Source: an uncultured Lachnobacterium sp. (lineage in GTDB: Bacteria; Bacillota; Clostridia; Lachnospirales; Lachnospiraceae). From it: a DNA stretch of 16,662 nt. Of this stretch, positions 14,773 to 16,662 are shown one piece after another. The stretch lies in NCBI GenBank assembly GCA_900548765.1, contig URLU01000027.1:1-16662 (forward strand), read 5' to 3'. Within the stretch, counting starts at the first letter, position 1. Every line of letters starts with the position of its first letter. The notes beneath the pieces were generated by a model, which was not told where the DNA came from, did not search any database, and saw nothing but the letters and a program-made list of their open reading frames with translations. The translations under genes and the position numbers were made by a program.

Positions 14773-15827
14773 TGGATAAGGTAAAGGAGAGTAAAGTAGA
14801 TATAAAATCCATGAACCTTAATGAATTAAAGGATTTCATGGTTCAGATAGGAGAAAAGCCGTTCAGGGCAAAACAGATATATGAGTGGCTTCACATAAAG
14901 CATGTGGAGAGCTTTGACGAGATGACCAATATCTCCAAGAAGCTGATAGAGAGCTTAAAGGAAAAATGCCAGCTTGTTTCCCTGAAAAAAGAAGAGGTGC
15001 AGATTTCAAAAATCGATGGCACCAGAAAATATCTTTTTTCGCTGGAGGACGGCAACGTAATCGAGAGCGTACTCATGCGATACAAGCACGGCAACTCGGT
15101 GTGCATATCTTCCCAGGTGGGTTGCAGGATGGGCTGCAGGTTCTGCGCCTCAACACTGGATGGACTGGTGAGAGGCTTAAGACCTTCTGAGATGGTTGAC
15201 CAGATTTACAAAATCGGCACCGACATAGGCGAGAGAATATCCAATGTGGTTGTCATGGGAACAGGTGAGCCGATGGATAACTTTGATAACCTCATTAAAT
15301 TCATAGAGCTTTTGACAGATGAAAATGGACTCAATATCAGCCAGAGAAACCTGACTGTGTCCACCTGTGGCATAGTGCCAAGGATGAAAGAGCTTGCAGA
15401 CATGAAGCTCTCCATCACACTTGCACTTTCCCTCCATGCATCCAATCAGGAGAAGCGAAAGTCACTTATGCCTATAGCCAACAGCTATGACATACACGAG
15501 GTGGTGGATGCCTGTAAATATTATTTTGACCGTACCGGCAGGAGAGTTACCTTTGAGTACAGTCTCGTGGGAGGGGTAAACGATTCCAACGAGGATGCGG
15601 CAGAGCTTTCGGCTCTGGTAAAGGGCATCAACTGCCATATAAATCTTATACCTGTAAACCCGATTAAGGAGAGAAATTATGTCTCTTCAAATACACAGGT
15701 GGTGCAGGCATTTAAAAATAAGCTTGAGAAGAACGGCATAAATGCCACAGTGCGCCGCTCGCTGGGTGAGGACATAGACGGAGCCTGCGGACAGCTAAGG
15801 CGCAAACATATTAGTAAGGATGCATAG
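14772..15827 (+). CDS. rlmN: Dual-specificity 23S rRNA/tRNA adenine-C2 methyltransferase (radical SAM)
   Basis: It methylates C2 of A2503 in 23S rRNA and A37 of some tRNAs by radical SAM chemistry. It has 351 residues. The 4Fe-4S cluster cysteines are C118, C122 and C125 (CRMGCRFC). The methyl-carrier cysteine is C339 in GACGQL, and the second catalytic cysteine is C111 in SVCISSQ. An N-terminal accessory domain covers about 1-95, and GTGEPMDN is the SAM-binding GGE-like motif. The start overlaps the rsmB stop (TAATG). The RlmN-type sequence with conserved C111 and C339 separates it from housekeeping radical SAM enzymes; Cfr is less likely in this chromosomal context. Confidence 0.96.
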   Translation: MDKVKESKVDIKSMNLNELKDFMVQIGEKPFRAKQIYEWLHIKHVESFDEMTNISKKLIESLKEKCQLVSLKKEEVQISKIDGTRKYLFSLEDGNVIESVLMRYKHGNSVCISSQVGCRMGCRFCASTLDGLVRGLRPSEMVDQIYKIGTDIGERISNVVVMGTGEPMDNFDNLIKFIELLTDENGLNISQRNLTVSTCGIVPRMKELADMKLSITLALSLHASNQEKRKSLMPIANSYDIHEVVDACKYYFDRTGRRVTFEYSLVGGVNDSNEDAAELSALVKGINCHINLIPVNPIKERNYVSSNTQVVQAFKNKLEKNGINATVRRSLGEDIDGACGQLRRKHISKDA

Positions 15828-15836
15828 GCTAAAAGC

Positions 15837-15865
15837 TTGTTCTTTTCCCTGTGTTATGATAAAAT
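15837..15865 (+). promoter_or_regulatory. Candidate promoter of PP2C/kinase genes
   Basis: TTGTTC (15837-15842), 17-nt spacer, TAAAAT (15860-15865). An imperfect inverted repeat, TTCCCTGTG / CACAAGGAA (15845-15853 with 15867-15875), brackets the -10 box and could be an operator or chance. Confidence 0.5.
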
Positions 15866-15919
15866 GCACAAGGAAATAAACAAAGGATACACTTTGATTA
15901 TGAGAAAGGAAATGACTAG

Positions 15920-16642
15920 ATGAAGACCTTTTCCATTACGGATACGGGTGTCACGCGTGAAATGAATCAGGATTATTATTTTGCGACAGACACAAATCTG
16001 GGGAATCTTCCAAATCTGTTTATCGTAGCAGACGGAATGGGTGGTCACAAGGCAGGAGATTATGCCTCAAGACACACAATAGAGAGAGTCGTTGCTTCAA
16101 TATCGAGAAACAGCAGTGAGGAACCAGTGACCATCATACAAGAGGCAATCAGCAAGGCCAACGAGCTTCTGGTAGCCGAATCAAATGAGGACGAGACTAA
16201 AAGTGGCATGGGGACTACTCTGGTTATTGCGACACTTGTTGGTGATAAGCTTATAGTTGCGAATGTCGGTGACAGCAGATTGTATGTTATCAGTGATATG
16301 GTTCGTCAGATTACAAGAGACCATTCTCTTGTAGATGAAATGGTAAGGCTTGGAGAGCTGAATCCTTCCGAGGCTAGATCTCATCCGGACAAAAACATCA
16401 TAACCAGGGCAATCGGCGCGCAGAAAAATGTTAAGGCTGATTTCTTTGAGGTTGAGCTTGCAAAGGATGATTATGTACTCATGTGTACAGACGGACTTAC
16501 CAACATGGTGAGAGATGAAGAAATCCTTGATATTGTCCGCTCAGAAAAAGAGCCTGAAGCAATTGCCCATAAGCTTGTCAGAATGGCAAACAACAATGGT
16601 GGACGGGACAATATCACAGTTACAATTATAAAACCATTTTAA
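15920..16642 (+). CDS. PP2C-type Ser/Thr protein phosphatase (Stp/PrpC)
   Basis: A metal-dependent phosphatase that reverses Ser/Thr phosphorylation by the partner PASTA kinase. It has 240 residues, the usual length for the soluble bacterial form. PP2C motifs are intact: R13 and N16-Q-D18, ADGMGGH at 37-43 (metal-binding D38), SGMGTT at 95-100, GDSR at 117-120, CTDGL at 189-193 and GGRDN at 227-231. No membrane segment is seen. The start ATG has AAGGAAA about 6-12 nt upstream. The next gene begins 12 nt after the stop, as in the usual phosphatase-kinase pair. Confidence 0.95.
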   Translation: MKTFSITDTGVTREMNQDYYFATDTNLGNLPNLFIVADGMGGHKAGDYASRHTIERVVASISRNSSEEPVTIIQEAISKANELLVAESNEDETKSGMGTTLVIATLVGDKLIVANVGDSRLYVISDMVRQITRDHSLVDEMVRLGELNPSEARSHPDKNIITRAIGAQKNVKADFFEVELAKDDYVLMCTDGLTNMVRDEEILDIVRSEKEPEAIAHKLVRMANNNGGRDNITVTIIKPF

Positions 16643-16654
16643 TGAGGTGAAAGA

Positions 16655-16662
16655 ATGTTAAA
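16655..16662 (+). CDS. Start of next gene, probably PASTA Ser/Thr kinase, 3' partial
   Basis: Only ATG TTA AA is visible (Met-Leu-Lys or Met-Leu-Asn), preceded by GAGGTGA 4 nt upstream. The identity as the PrkC/Stk1-type kinase is inferred from position after the PP2C phosphatase; the sequence itself is too short to show it. Confidence 0.45.

Noticed and set aside
1..16662. CRISPR array, tRNA genes, integrase or phage genes
   Set aside because: Nothing matching regularly spaced repeats, tRNA cloverleaf sequences or integrase motifs was seen in the window.

Overview
The window looks like chromosome from a low-to-moderate GC Firmicute of the Lachnospiraceae, in the style of Agathobacter/Roseburia. 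This rests on gene content, strong AGGAGG-type ribosome binding sites, a bacterial RNase P RNA, and the order priA-def-fmt-(yugP)-rsmB-rlmN-PP2C-(kinase), a well-known Firmicutes housekeeping block. I cannot name the species from sequence alone.

Layout. (1) 1-1583: 3' part of a TGS-domain nucleoside (uridine-type) kinase cut by the window edge. (2) 1607-3038: a candidate mobile unit. A PD-(D/E)XK 'Rpn/PDDEXK_2' nuclease-transposase-like gene is bracketed by 67-bp inverted repeats (65/67 identical), each carrying an outward-facing terminator-like hairpin. Its natural start position reads ACG, and a well-placed internal ribosome binding site could produce a separate 61-residue C-terminal protein. 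(3) 3065-4398, minus strand: an envelope-anchored alpha/beta hydrolase, then rnpB with its own promoter and terminator. (4) 4449-6426: a promoter followed by three tightly packed plus-strand genes (membrane zinc-ribbon protein, DUF5685-like protein, J-domain protein with TPR-like repeats and a cysteine tail), of unknown joint function. (5) 6489-7413, minus strand: a decayed GNAT acetyltransferase fragment whose 5' end is a 165-bp nested palindrome next to 9-bp tandem repeats, then a bacterial PH-domain protein with a calcium-loop-like C terminus. (6) 7467-8986: back-to-back promoters around a 17-bp palindrome, driving the PH gene leftward and pyrB-pyrI rightward, closed by a hairpin terminator. 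(7) 8945-16662: priA, def, fmt, yugP-like metallopeptidase, rsmB, rlmN, a PP2C phosphatase and the first codons of the next gene, probably the PASTA Ser/Thr kinase.

Functionally the right half is core metabolism: aspartate transcarbamoylase for pyrimidine synthesis, replication restart, N-formyl-methionine addition and removal, rRNA/tRNA methylation, and Ser/Thr phospho-signalling. The left half is accessory. The strongest leads for something undescribed are the inverted-repeat-bounded Rpn unit with its possible nested gene, and the zinc-ribbon/DUF5685/J-protein cluster.
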